Positions 1 to 8,493 of a stretch of 64,000 nucleotides of DNA are shown here, piece by piece. Numbering within the stretch: the stretch's first letter is position 1; the number at the start of each line of letters is the position of its first letter. Both the position numbers and the translations under genes were made by a program. Source of the stretch: Stenotrophomonas maltophilia (lineage in GTDB: Bacteria; Pseudomonadota; Gammaproteobacteria; Xanthomonadales; Xanthomonadaceae); contig NZ_CP033877.1 of NCBI RefSeq assembly GCF_006970445.1, positions 1,558,750 to 1,622,749 of the forward strand. Direction: 5' to 3'. A model generated the notes under the pieces. That model saw nothing but the letters and a program-made list of their open reading frames with translations. It searched no databases and had not been told where the DNA came from.

Positions 1-878
1 CGGCCGCACTGGCCGTGGCCCAGGACCGGTTGAGCGAGAAGACCCTGTTCCAGCAATTGGGCATTCCGTTGCCGGCCTTCGCCGACATTCGCAGCCGTGA
101 CGAGCTGGCGGCGAAGGCCGCCGAGTTCGGCCTGCCGTGCATCCTCAAGACCCGCCGCCTCGGCTACGACGGCAAGGGCCAGTTCCGCCTGCGCAGCGAG
201 GCCGACATCGATGCCGCCTGGGATGCGCTGGGCGCGCAGGTCGAGCGCACCGGATTGATCCTGGAAGGCTTCGTCGCCTTCCAGCGCGAGGTCAGCGTGG
301 TTGCCGTGCGTGGCCGCGATGGCAGCTTCGAAGCCTGGCCGATCACCGGCAACTGGCATGTCGACGGCGTGCTGTCGGCCAGCGTCGCACCGGCGGTGCT
401 GTCCGACGCCGAGCAGCAGGCGGCGATCGGCTATGCGCGCCGTGTCGCCGAGCACCTGCAGTACGTCGGCGTGTTCGCACTGGAGCTGTTCTGCCGCGAT
501 GGCGATCTGTTGGCCAACGAGATGGCGCCGCGCGTGCACAACTCCGGCCACTGGACCATCGAAGGCAGCGAGACCTCGCAGTTCGAGAACCACCTGCGCG
601 CCGTGCTGGGACTGCCTCTGGGCAGCACCCGCATGCTCGGCCATGCCTGCATGCTGAACTGGCTGGGCGAGATGCCCAACCCGTTGCCGGTGCTGGCCCA
701 GGCCAGCGGCCATTGGCACGACTACGGCAAGTTGCCGCGTGAGGGCCGCAAGGTCGGCCATGCCACCCTGCGCGATGATGAGGCCGCTGCGCTGGCCGAT
801 GCGCTGGACCAGGTTGGCCTGGAGCTGGATCGCCAGGCCCAGGTGGCGCCGGCGGTACACGCGCTGCGCAACCGCTGA
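1..878 (+). CDS. purK: N5-carboxyaminoimidazole ribonucleotide synthase PurK (5' partial)
   Basis: ATP-grasp enzyme of purine biosynthesis that carboxylates aminoimidazole ribonucleotide using ATP and bicarbonate in the cytosol. The frame is already open at base 3, and the GTG at 15 is only an internal valine of the usual AVAQDR stretch, so the gene starts upstream of the window. About 291 residues remain of a protein usually 355-385 long. The central ATP-grasp region (LEGFVAFQREVSV) and the signature NEMAPRVHNSGHWT are intact. The usual partner purE would be expected just upstream, outside the window. The identification is firm; only the N-terminus is missing. Confidence 0.95.
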   Translation, partial: AALAVAQDRLSEKTLFQQLGIPLPAFADIRSRDELAAKAAEFGLPCILKTRRLGYDGKGQFRLRSEADIDAAWDALGAQVERTGLILEGFVAFQREVSVVAVRGRDGSFEAWPITGNWHVDGVLSASVAPAVLSDAEQQAAIGYARRVAEHLQYVGVFALELFCRDGDLLANEMAPRVHNSGHWTIEGSETSQFENHLRAVLGLPLGSTRMLGHACMLNWLGEMPNPLPVLAQASGHWHDYGKLPREGRKVGHATLRDDEAAALADALDQVGLELDRQAQVAPAVHALRNR

Positions 879-1003
879 GCCGGGGCGTGCCGGCCAATGG
901 TCGGCACAACCCCGTGTGCCTGCAACGGTGTGGCGCGCCGGTGCAGGCATCGGCGCAACATTCCCGGTGGTAGCGTGAAGCTCCTTTCACAGGAGTCACG
1001 ACC

Positions 1004-1345
1004 ATGCTCGACTGGAATGCCTACCGCAAGGAACTGAAGGGCCGCATCGGCGAGATCGGCAAGCTTTCGCCTGACACGGTCAAGGGCTACGCCACACTGT
1101 CCAGTGCCGGCGCCCAGACCAACCACCTGGATGCCAAGACCCGCGAGCTGATCGCGTTGGCGGTGGCGGTCACGACCCGCTGTGACGGCTGCATCACCGT
1201 GCACGTGGACGCGGCGCTGAAGCATGGCGCCAGCCGCGAGGAAATCGCCGAGGCGCTGGGCGTGGCGGTGTCGCTCAACGCGGGCGCCGCGCTGGTGTAT
1301 TCGGCACGGGTGATGGACGCGGTGGCCGCACACGAGAGCGCGTGA
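1004..1345 (+). CDS. Carboxymuconolactone decarboxylase / AhpD-like protein
   Basis: A 113-residue all-helical protein of the CMD/AhpD-like superfamily. The conserved core is visible: Glu48, then Cys60-Asp-Gly-Cys63 and His67, the arrangement AhpD-type proteins use as a peroxidase/disulfide relay. The ATG follows a good ribosome site (AGGAGT, about 8 bases away). It sits alone between purK and the converging superoxide dismutase gene, so a role in oxidant defence is plausible but inferred. With the CxxC present it is more likely a redox-active AhpD-like protein than a true lactone decarboxylase. The substrate is unknown. Confidence 0.85.
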   Translation: MLDWNAYRKELKGRIGEIGKLSPDTVKGYATLSSAGAQTNHLDAKTRELIALAVAVTTRCDGCITVHVDAALKHGASREEIAEALGVAVSLNAGAALVYSARVMDAVAAHESA

Positions 1346-1364
1346 AGCCACGCTCTGCTTCCAG

Positions 1365-1439
1365 GTAGTGCCGGTCGCTGACCGGCAATTCCGGCATCCT
1401 TGTACGCCCACTGGGTTGCCGGCCAGCGGCCGGCATTAC
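1365..1439. repeat. Inverted pair of SMAG (GTAG-type) REP elements
   Basis: Two 23-base hairpin units face each other: one starting GTAGTGCCGG with loop GCT (1365-1387), and its inverted partner ending in GGCATTAC (1417-1439, a GTAA variant read on the minus strand). GTAG-headed palindromes of this kind are known in S. maltophilia as SMAG elements. The pair fills the gap between two converging genes (AhpD-like and sodB), where it may act as a bidirectional transcription stop or mRNA stabiliser. Confidence 0.8.
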
Positions 1440-1458
1440 CCGCGGCCGGGTCCCTGCC

Positions 1459-2037
1459 TCAGCGCAGCTGGTTCTCGGCGAATTCCCAGTTGACCATCTG
1501 CCAGAACGCGTCCAGGTAACGTGCGCGGTCATTCTGGTAGTCGGTGTAGTAGGCGTGCTCCCACACGTCGCAGCACAGCAGTGGGGTGCTTTCGCCGGTC
1601 AGTGGCGTGCCGGCGTTGCGGGTGGCCTGCAGGCCCAGCTGGCCGCCGGGATGCTGCACCAGCCACACCCAGCCCGAGCCGAACAGGCCCAGCGCAGTGC
1701 GGTTGAACTCCTCACGCAGGCGCTGCGCGTCACCGAACTGGCGCTTGACCAGCTCGCCCAGCCGGCCCTGCGGTTCGCCGCCGCCGCGCGGGCGCAGGCA
1801 CTGCCAGTAGAAACCGTGGTTCCAGGCCTGGGCGGCCGCATCGAACAGCGAGCCCTGGGCATGGCGCACGATCTCTTCCAGTGACGCTTCCTCCCACTCG
1901 GTACCGAGGGTGCCGGCGTTGACCGCGTCGATATAGGCGCGGTGGTGGCGACCGTGATGCAGCTCCACGGTCTGCGCGGACAGGTGGGGCTGCAGGGAGC
2001 CGGAGAGGTAGGGCAGGGCAGGCAATTCGACGGGCAT
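1459..2037 (-). CDS. sodB: Superoxide dismutase, iron type
   Basis: Cytosolic superoxide dismutase of the Fe/Mn family, 192 residues, the usual length. Metal ligands are recognisable: His27 in ELHHGRHH, the His of AWNHGFYW, and the Asp and His of CDVWEHAYY. The second-sphere Gln in AQAWNH and the NAGTPLT stretch match the iron enzyme; the manganese form has Gly at that first position. The start MPVELPALPY aligns with known SodB N-termini. It converges on the AhpD-like gene across an SMAG hairpin pair. No Fur box was identified upstream. Confidence 0.93.
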   Translation of the reverse strand: MPVELPALPYLSGSLQPHLSAQTVELHHGRHHRAYIDAVNAGTLGTEWEEASLEEIVRHAQGSLFDAAAQAWNHGFYWQCLRPRGGGEPQGRLGELVKRQFGDAQRLREEFNRTALGLFGSGWVWLVQHPGGQLGLQATRNAGTPLTGESTPLLCCDVWEHAYYTDYQNDRARYLDAFWQMVNWEFAENQLR

Positions 2038-2157
2038 GGACAGGTTCGTGGCCAGGGGACGGCGGCAGCCTGTTCCATCCGCTTACAATGGCGGCTACCT
2101 TGGGCAGTCTAGCCGACCATCACGGTCGGTTTGTCCGGCGAAGCAAGGAGTGTGGTT

Positions 2158-2478
2158 GTGGCGGTAATGCAGCAAATCCAGGCCGAGGTCGATCGTTACC
2201 CGCTCGTGCTGTTCATGAAGGGCACCCCGCAATACCCGATGTGCGGCTTTTCCAGCCGCGCCGTGCAGGCGTTGATGGCCGCCGGCGCCGTCACCCTGCG
2301 CACCGTCAACGTGCTCGAAGAGCCGGAGATCCGCGCCAACCTGCCGCGCTTCTCCAACCTGCCGACCTTCCCGCAGCTGTTCATCAACGGTGAGTTGATC
2401 GGCGGCTGCGACATCGTCATGGAACTGTTTGAATCCGGCGAGCTCAAGCGCATCGTCGAAGAGGCGACCCAGGGATGA
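2158..2478 (+). CDS. grxD: Monothiol glutaredoxin Grx4/GrxD
   Basis: CGFS-type monothiol glutaredoxin that binds and delivers [2Fe-2S] clusters, working with BolA-family proteins. I chose the GTG at 2158 because AAGGAG lies about 8 bases upstream; it gives 106 residues beginning MAVMQQIQAEV. A longer frame from TTG 2131 would lack a ribosome site. The KGT motif (glutathione contact), active-site Cys29-Gly-Phe-Ser, the TFPQLFI cis-proline region and GGCD glutathione-binding motif are all present. The stop overlaps the next gene's start (ATGA), so the two are probably translated together. Confidence 0.95.
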   Translation: MAVMQQIQAEVDRYPLVLFMKGTPQYPMCGFSSRAVQALMAAGAVTLRTVNVLEEPEIRANLPRFSNLPTFPQLFINGELIGGCDIVMELFESGELKRIVEEATQG

Positions 2479-3251
2479 GTGCCTGGCCGTCGACGTCACC
2501 GACTGACGGGGCGCTCGATGGCCGCCCGTTGCAGGACCGCGTTGTGCTGGTCGCTGGTGCCGGGGGAGGACTGGGCAGTGCCGCGGCGGTCGCCGCCGCA
2601 GCGGCCGGGGCCACCGTGGTCCTGCTGGGGCGCAAGCCGCGCCGGCTGGACCGGGTCTATGCCCAGGTCCAGGCGGTCGGCCCGGAACCCCTGCTGTACC
2701 CGCTGGACCTGGAAGGCGCCAGCCCCGATGACTATGCCGAACTGGCCCAGGCCCTGCAGCGCGAGCTGGGGCGGCTGGATGGCCTTCTGGTCTGCGCCGC
2801 GCATTTCCCCGGCCTGACCCCGTTCGAGCTGGCCGACCCTGCCAGCTTCGCCCGCGCGGTCCACGTCACCCTGACCGCCCCGGCCTGGTTGGCCCAGGCC
2901 TGCCTGCCGCTGCTTCGGCAGCGCGAGGATGCGGCCCTGGTATTCTCGGTCGATGCCCCCGAACGGGTGGGGCAGGCCTACTGGGGTGGGTACGGCGTGG
3001 CCCAGCATGGCCTGCGTGGCCTGATCGGCAGCCTCCACGATGAGCTGGGCCGCAGCCCGGTCCGGGTCAGCGGTCTGTACCCGGGGCCGCTGCGCACGGC
3101 ACTGAGGGCCCGCGCCTATTCCGTCGATCAGGATCCGGCTGCTCAAGGGCCCGAAGCGGCCGCCGCTGCGGCCGTGACCCTGTTGTCCCGCGCCGGCCAT
3201 GCCTGGCGGGGGCAGATTCTCGATGCCAGCGAGGCAGCTCCCGGCGAGTGA
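2475..3251 (+). CDS. SDR-family oxidoreductase with altered active site
   Basis: A 258-residue short-chain dehydrogenase/reductase with a good Rossmann dinucleotide motif (GAGGGLG, residues 28-34) followed by a basic residue pattern (GRKPRR) that suggests NADP(H). It resembles YciK-type proteins. The catalytic site is unusual: the serine (158) and tyrosine (173) are there, but the YxxxK lysine is replaced by glutamine (YGVAQ, Gln177), and the usual NNAG motif reads CAAH. It may therefore be a non-catalytic or altered-mechanism member. It overlaps grxD by four bases, so it is probably co-expressed. The substrate is unknown. Confidence 0.8.
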   Translation: MSAWPSTSPTDGALDGRPLQDRVVLVAGAGGGLGSAAAVAAAAAGATVVLLGRKPRRLDRVYAQVQAVGPEPLLYPLDLEGASPDDYAELAQALQRELGRLDGLLVCAAHFPGLTPFELADPASFARAVHVTLTAPAWLAQACLPLLRQREDAALVFSVDAPERVGQAYWGGYGVAQHGLRGLIGSLHDELGRSPVRVSGLYPGPLRTALRARAYSVDQDPAAQGPEAAAAAAVTLLSRAGHAWRGQILDASEAAPGE

Positions 3252-3483
3252 GTCCCGGGGAAAGACGGAGTGAAGAACCCGTCACGATTGCGTTGCGATC
3301 CGGTGCCGTTTGTCGCACAACCGTCACATTGATGGCGTAGCGTGTTAATCTAGTGTTAACCGTTATGGCTGCCTTCAGCCAAGCGGTAGGGAACCCCAGA
3401 TAACTCTCCGACCAGCCACCCGCAGGGCTGATTGGATGCGCTTTTTTTCCGCCATCGCCAACTCGCATCGAGGCTACCGAAAA

Positions 3484-6400
3484 ATGACCCACCCACTCCG
3501 GATGTCCAAGCTTACCCTTGGTCTCGTGGCTGCACTTGCTGCCGCTCCCGCCTTCGCCCAGAGCACCTCTGCCGGTGTCGGCGGCCAGGTCATGACCCGC
3601 GGCGGCCAGCCCGTCGCCGGCGCTGAAGTCACCATCACCCACACCGAGTCGGGCACGGTTTCCCGTGCTACCACCGATGCGGCCGGTCGCTACAACGCGC
3701 GCGGCCTGCGCGTGGGTGGCCCGTACAGCATCACCATCACCAAGCCGGGTGAAGGCACCAAGACCGAAGATGGCGTCTACCTGGGCGTGAACCAGACCGG
3801 CACCATCAACGCGACGCTGACCGGCGATCTGGCCGGCGCGACCAACCTGGACACCGTGCAGGTCACCGCCGTCGGCGGCGGCTCGGAAGTGTTCAGCGCC
3901 ACCAAGATGGGCTCGGGCACCAACATCAGCCAGCAGCAGATCGAAGTTGCGCCGTCCATCGGCGGCAACATCCAGGATCTGATGCGCCTGGATCCGCGCG
4001 TGACCTTCATCGATCGCGCCTCGGGCTCGATTTCGGCTGGTGGCCAGAATCCGCGCTTCAACTCGATCAACATCGACGGCGTCTCGGCCAGCGACACCTT
4101 CGGCCTGGAAGGCAACAACATGCCGACCCGCCGCCAGCCGGTCGCCATGGAAGCCATCGAAGCACTGGACATCAACCTGTCCAACTACGACGTCAGCATC
4201 GCTGCCGCCGCCGGCGCCACCGTCAACGCGGTGACCAAGTCGGGTACCAATGAATTCCACGGTTCGGTGTACGGCACCTACCGTGATGGCGACTGGTTCG
4301 GCGACAACCCGGAAGGCCAGCCGTTCAAGGGCTTCACCAAGGAAGAAACCTACGGCATGACCCTGGGCGGCCCGATCGTCAAGGACAAGCTGTTCTTCTT
4401 CGCCAACTACGAAAAGTTCAAGCAGGCCGCCCCGGGCGCCGACCTGAGCGGCACCGCGCTGGGCAAGACCAACCCGCAGTTCACCCTGGCCGACGTGACC
4501 CGCGCGCAACAGATCGCGCAGGGCTATGGCATCAACGCCGGCGGCTTGGAAAGCAACGGCGACACGGAGATGGAAGAGTACGCGCTGAAGCTGGACTGGA
4601 ACATCAGCGAGAACCACCGTGCCAACATCCGTTACAGCAAGATCGACCAGAGCAAGCTGCGCATCAACGGCATGACCACCAGCTCGGCCTCGCTGAGCTC
4701 GTACTGGTACCAGCATGACAAGACCAACGAGAGCTACGTCGCCCAGCTGTTCAGCGACTGGAGCCCGAACTTCTCGACCGAATTGAAGGCGTCGTACCGC
4801 GAGTACTCGGCGATCCGCAACGTGTCCACCGACGCGCCGAGCATTCGCATCTACTTCGGCGGCACCCAGGCTGCGCCGTCGGGTGACTCGCTGTACCTGG
4901 GTACCGAAGTCAACTCGCAGAACAACATCCTGGAAACCAAGGCGTGGAACTACTACGCCGCCGGTACCTGGACCCTGGGTGACCACGACGTCAAGTTCGG
5001 TGCGTCGTACGACACCAACGATATCTACAACTACTTCGGCGCGAACTCGTGGGGTGCCTACACCTTCTACGGTCTGGACAACTTCGCCGCTGGCCGCTGG
5101 AGCAGCTACAACTACAACCCGGAGCGCACCCCAGGCTCGATTCCGGCTGACTACAAGTTCAGCAACCTGGCCCTGTTCGTGCAGGACACCTGGTATGTCA
5201 ACAACAACCTGACCCTGACCCTGGGTGTGCGTGCCGACCGCGCTGACACCAGCCCGGCCCCGGCCTACAACGCTGCGGCGTCGACGTTCTTCGGTCGCGA
5301 CAACAGCGATGTGCTGAGCAACAAGTTCCTGATCCAGCCGCGCTTCGGCTTCAATTACACCTTCGACAGCGAGCGCCCGACCCAGCTGCGCGGTGGCGTG
5401 GGCCTGTTCCAGGGTGATGCGCCGCAGGTGTGGCTGAGCAACAGCTACTCGGCGACCGGCTTCAACAACTCGGTCTACGCCTACACGCGTAACGACCCGA
5501 CGCTGCCGTTCAACCCGAACAAGGACAGCCAGCCGGTCCCGACCACCCCGGGCTCGAACCGTCAGAACGTCAACTTCGTCGGCAGCGACTTCAACATGCC
5601 GTCGGTGTACAAGGCCAACCTGGCCTTCGACCATGAGACCCCGTGGTACGGCATCGTGGCTTCGGCCGAGCTGCTGGTCACCAAGGTCAAGGACGCGCTG
5701 TACTACAAGAACCTGAACCTGGGTCCGGTGCAGCAGCTGGGTCCGGACGGTCGTGAGCTCTACTACGCAACGGCGCGCAACGGCAACCTGTGGACCAACA
5801 GCGACGCGCGCGCCGGGCGCAATGGCGCCTACGACTCGGTGTACGAAATCGCCAACACCAACAAGGGCCGCACCTCGCAGTTCACTGTGTCGTTGAGCAA
5901 GCCGTGGTCGGAAGCCAGCGACTGGTCCTGGAACATCGGCTACACCTACACCGATGCCACCGAAGTGGGCTCGCTGACCAGCTCCACCGCCAGCTCGGGT
6001 TGGGGTTACCAGTACGCCTTCAACGCCAACAGCGAAACCGAGAACACCTCGCGCTACCAGATCCGTGACCGCCTGTCGGGCTCGCTGAACTGGAAGCACA
6101 AGTTCTTCGGTGACTACGAAACCAAGGTCGGTCTGGTGTACGAAGGCCGCAGCGGCCGTCCGTACAGCTACGTCTACGTCAACGATGCCAACGGCGACAG
6201 CCGTTCCGCAAACGACCTGTTCTACGTGCCGAACCCGGGCGAGGTTCTGTTCGGCAATCTGGTGGGCAGCAACTTCACCCCGGATGCGGCAATGGAGAAG
6301 TCGTTCTACGCATGGCTTGCCGACAACCCGCAGCTGGCCAAGTACGCGGGTAGCTACGCTCCGGCAAACCAGTTCCGCACCGGCTGGATCAACACCTTCG

Positions 6401-6690
6401 ATATCCGTATCAGCCAGCAGCTGCCGGGCTTCATGAAGGGTCACAAGTCGGAAGTGTGGCTGGACATCCAGAACGTCGGCAACATGCTCAACAAGAAGTG
6501 GGGCAACATCTACGACTACGGCTTCTTCGCCGATGCGCGTGTGGCCACCCTGCAGGGCATGAAGGACGGCAAGTACGTCTACAACTTCCGCGGCGCTGAC
6601 CTGCCGGCGGTGGCTAACAATGACGCAGACGGTTTCGACGTCGGTGTCTCGCAGTGGTCGCTGCAGCTGGGCTTCCGCTACCAGTTCTGA
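3484..6690 (+). CDS. TonB-dependent receptor, Oar-like
   Basis: Large outer-membrane transporter/adhesin-like receptor. From ATG 3484 it is 1068 residues; an upstream ATG at 3436 (1084 residues) is possible but leaves an odd extension before the signal peptide. The signal peptide ends at about residue 25 (PAFA/Q). A carboxypeptidase-regulatory-like beta-sandwich follows (GGQPVAGAEVTITHTESG, near residues 30-110), then a plug (EVAPSIGGNIQDLMRLDP), and a long beta-barrel ending in YQF, the C-terminal aromatic needed for BAM-dependent insertion. Codon use is extremely biased, suggesting high expression. The ligand is not evident; no neighbouring TonB or degradation genes indicate one. Confidence 0.9.
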   Translation: MTHPLRMSKLTLGLVAALAAAPAFAQSTSAGVGGQVMTRGGQPVAGAEVTITHTESGTVSRATTDAAGRYNARGLRVGGPYSITITKPGEGTKTEDGVYLGVNQTGTINATLTGDLAGATNLDTVQVTAVGGGSEVFSATKMGSGTNISQQQIEVAPSIGGNIQDLMRLDPRVTFIDRASGSISAGGQNPRFNSINIDGVSASDTFGLEGNNMPTRRQPVAMEAIEALDINLSNYDVSIAAAAGATVNAVTKSGTNEFHGSVYGTYRDGDWFGDNPEGQPFKGFTKEETYGMTLGGPIVKDKLFFFANYEKFKQAAPGADLSGTALGKTNPQFTLADVTRAQQIAQGYGINAGGLESNGDTEMEEYALKLDWNISENHRANIRYSKIDQSKLRINGMTTSSASLSSYWYQHDKTNESYVAQLFSDWSPNFSTELKASYREYSAIRNVSTDAPSIRIYFGGTQAAPSGDSLYLGTEVNSQNNILETKAWNYYAAGTWTLGDHDVKFGASYDTNDIYNYFGANSWGAYTFYGLDNFAAGRWSSYNYNPERTPGSIPADYKFSNLALFVQDTWYVNNNLTLTLGVRADRADTSPAPAYNAAASTFFGRDNSDVLSNKFLIQPRFGFNYTFDSERPTQLRGGVGLFQGDAPQVWLSNSYSATGFNNSVYAYTRNDPTLPFNPNKDSQPVPTTPGSNRQNVNFVGSDFNMPSVYKANLAFDHETPWYGIVASAELLVTKVKDALYYKNLNLGPVQQLGPDGRELYYATARNGNLWTNSDARAGRNGAYDSVYEIANTNKGRTSQFTVSLSKPWSEASDWSWNIGYTYTDATEVGSLTSSTASSGWGYQYAFNANSETENTSRYQIRDRLSGSLNWKHKFFGDYETKVGLVYEGRSGRPYSYVYVNDANGDSRSANDLFYVPNPGEVLFGNLVGSNFTPDAAMEKSFYAWLADNPQLAKYAGSYAPANQFRTGWINTFDIRISQQLPGFMKGHKSEVWLDIQNVGNMLNKKWGNIYDYGFFADARVATLQGMKDGKYVYNFRGADLPAVANNDADGFDVGVSQWSLQLGFRYQF

Positions 6691-6716
6691 TGCGCTGACG
6701 TAGCTCTGCTGTAAAC

Positions 6717-6746
6717 GGAAACGGCCGGGGAAACCCGGCCGTTTCC
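6717..6746 (+). terminator. Hairpin after the TonB receptor
   Basis: A perfect 13-base-pair stem (GGAAACGGCCGGG / CCCGGCCGTTTCC) with a GAAA loop begins 26 bases after the receptor stop. There is only a short T-rich stretch, but the stability and position fit transcription termination. Confidence 0.75.
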
Positions 6747-6749
6747 CGT

Positions 6750-6893
6750 TCAGGCGAAAGTCCTTGCAGGGTGTTGGGCAACGGCGTAGCATCTCGAAAT
6801 GTGCGCGGTGCCAATGCCGCACAGGCGGTCCCGGAAAGGCGAACGCGGGCAGCACACATCCAACGGTCGGGCTTCCCGGCCGTTTTGCTTTTT
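6750..6893 (+). promoter_or_regulatory. ppnN leader ending in an intrinsic terminator (candidate sRNA or attenuator)
   Basis: Between the receptor terminator and ppnN lies about 145 bases of GC-rich sequence with several short complementary stretches (for example TGTGCGC...GCACA around 6799-6820). It closes with the hairpin AACGGTCGGG-CTT-CCCGGCCGTT (6862-6884) and a T-rich tail (TTTTGCTTTTT). A terminator only about 45 bases before the ppnN start implies either a small RNA ending there or an attenuator controlling ppnN. I do not recognise the fold as a known riboswitch. Confidence 0.45.
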
Positions 6894-6937
6894 AAGGGGG
6901 CGGCAGTACAGTCGGAAACCTTGAAGGAAGCGAAAAA

Positions 6938-8332
6938 TTGGATATGACCACGAACGAAAAATCGGCCCGTGCACTGCCGGTGCAGGATGCACGGATCTAC
7001 CCGCGCGGTGGGCTGGATGTGCTGTCGCGGGCCGAGGTGGCGCGCCTGCGCGATGCCTCCGCCGGCGGCATGCATGAGCTGCTGCGCCGCTGCGCGCTGG
7101 CCGTGCTGACCAGCGGCAGCGCCTCGGACGATCCGCGCGCTGCGCGCGATCTCTACCCTGATTTCGACATCCAGGTGGCTCAGCAGGATCGCGGCGTGCG
7201 CATCGACCTGGTCAACGCACCGGCGATGGCCTTCGTCGACGGTGAGATCATCCGCGGTGTCGCCGAACTGCTGTTCGCCGTCGTGCGCGACCTGGCCTAC
7301 ATGGCCATCGAGATGGGCCCGGCCTACGCGGCCGAGCTGGAGTCGTCCGAGGGCATCACCAATGCGGTGTTCGGCCTGCTGCGCAACGCGCGCATCCTCA
7401 ACCCGGGCGATCCGAACCTGGTGGTGTGCTGGGGCGGACACTCGATCTCGCGCGACGAATACCTGTACACCAAGCAGGTCGGCTACGAGCTGGGCCTGCG
7501 CGGCCTGGACATCTGCACCGGCTGCGGCCCGGGTGCGATGAAGGGCCCGATGAAGGGTGCGACCATCGCCCATGCCAAGCAGCGCCGTACCGTGACGCGC
7601 TACATCGGCCTGACCGAGCCGGGCATCATCGCTGCCGAGTCGCCGAACCCGATCGTCAACCACCTGGTGATCATGCCGGACATCGAGAAGCGCCTTGAGG
7701 CCTTCGTCCGCATCGGCCACGGCATCATCGTGTTCGCCGGCGGCGTGGGCACCGCCGAAGAGATCCTGTACCTGCTTGGCATCCTGCTGCGCGAAGAGAA
7801 CAAGGACCTGCCGTTCCCGCTGATCCTGACCGGTCCGACCGTGGCGGCGCCGTACTTCGAGCAGATCGACCGGTTCATCCGCCTGACCCTGGGTGATGAG
7901 GCTGCCGAGCGCTACGAGATCATCATCGGTGACCCGGTCGCGGTGGCCAAGAAGATGGCCAACGGCATCAAGCGCGTGCGCGAGCACCGCCTGGCGCAGA
8001 AGGACTCGTTCTTCTTCAACTGGTCGATCGAGATTCCGTGGGAGTACCAGCAGCCGTTCGTGCCGACCCACGAGGCGATGGCCGCGCTGGACCTGCACCA
8101 CGGGCGCGCGCCGCACGCGCTGGCCGCCGACCTGCGCCGGGCGTTCTCGGGCATCGTCGCCGGCAACGTGAAGGAGGATGGCATGCGCCGCATCGAGCAG
8201 TTCGGGCCGTTCCAGATCCATGGCGACCCGGACATGATGCAGGCGCTGGACGCGCTGCTGCGCGCCTTCGTCGAGCAGCGCCGGATGAAGATCTCCGGCG
8301 AATACCAGCCCTGCTACCAGGTCCTGGCCTGA
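6938..8332 (+). CDS. ppnN: Nucleotide 5'-monophosphate nucleosidase PpnN (YgdH)
   Basis: Cytosolic enzyme that splits purine and pyrimidine nucleoside monophosphates to base and ribose 5-phosphate; in E. coli it is stimulated by (p)ppGpp. The 464-residue length and near-colinear similarity to E. coli PpnN are clear. The LOG/TIR-like Rossmann core carries CTGCGPGAMKGPMKGA and the PGGVGTxEE-equivalent FAGGVGTAEE, followed by the conserved C-terminal segment DLRRAFSGIVAGNVKE. The TTG at 6938 has an AAGGAAG site at good spacing; ATG 6944 is the alternative start. It is monocistronic, with a terminator-bearing leader upstream. Confidence 0.93.
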   Translation: MDMTTNEKSARALPVQDARIYPRGGLDVLSRAEVARLRDASAGGMHELLRRCALAVLTSGSASDDPRAARDLYPDFDIQVAQQDRGVRIDLVNAPAMAFVDGEIIRGVAELLFAVVRDLAYMAIEMGPAYAAELESSEGITNAVFGLLRNARILNPGDPNLVVCWGGHSISRDEYLYTKQVGYELGLRGLDICTGCGPGAMKGPMKGATIAHAKQRRTVTRYIGLTEPGIIAAESPNPIVNHLVIMPDIEKRLEAFVRIGHGIIVFAGGVGTAEEILYLLGILLREENKDLPFPLILTGPTVAAPYFEQIDRFIRLTLGDEAAERYEIIIGDPVAVAKKMANGIKRVREHRLAQKDSFFFNWSIEIPWEYQQPFVPTHEAMAALDLHHGRAPHALAADLRRAFSGIVAGNVKEDGMRRIEQFGPFQIHGDPDMMQALDALLRAFVEQRRMKISGEYQPCYQVLA

Positions 8333-8338
8333 GCTCGA

Positions 8339-8364
8339 GCCGGCGCGATGGGGATCGCGCCGGC
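8339..8364 (+). terminator. Hairpin after ppnN
   Basis: A perfect 11-base-pair stem (GCCGGCGCGAT / ATCGCGCCGGC) with a GGGG loop lies seven bases after the ppnN stop. No T-tract follows, so it may stabilise the mRNA end or depend on Rho. Confidence 0.55.
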
Positions 8365-8493
8365 ACTGGCAGGGGAGGGCGGGTCGTCAAGCCTTTGACG
8401 CCCGTCGCCCCGGATTGACCGTTCATCCTGCCGCCGCTTGCCGGTGGCAGGGCGATGGCCCATCGTGGCCACCAACACGCTGGGGAGCGTCCA

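Noticed and set aside
3067..6855. A 1262-residue open frame on the minus strand opposite the TonB receptor
   Set aside because: It mirrors the strongly biased codons of the receptor gene and has no ribosome site, motif or protein-like composition. It is an artefact of high GC.
6775..6893. Possible 4.5S (SRP) RNA or known riboswitch before ppnN
   Set aside because: The conserved SRP apical sequence (GGAAGGAAGCAGCC type) and the cyclic-di-GMP or ZTP riboswitch cores are not present.
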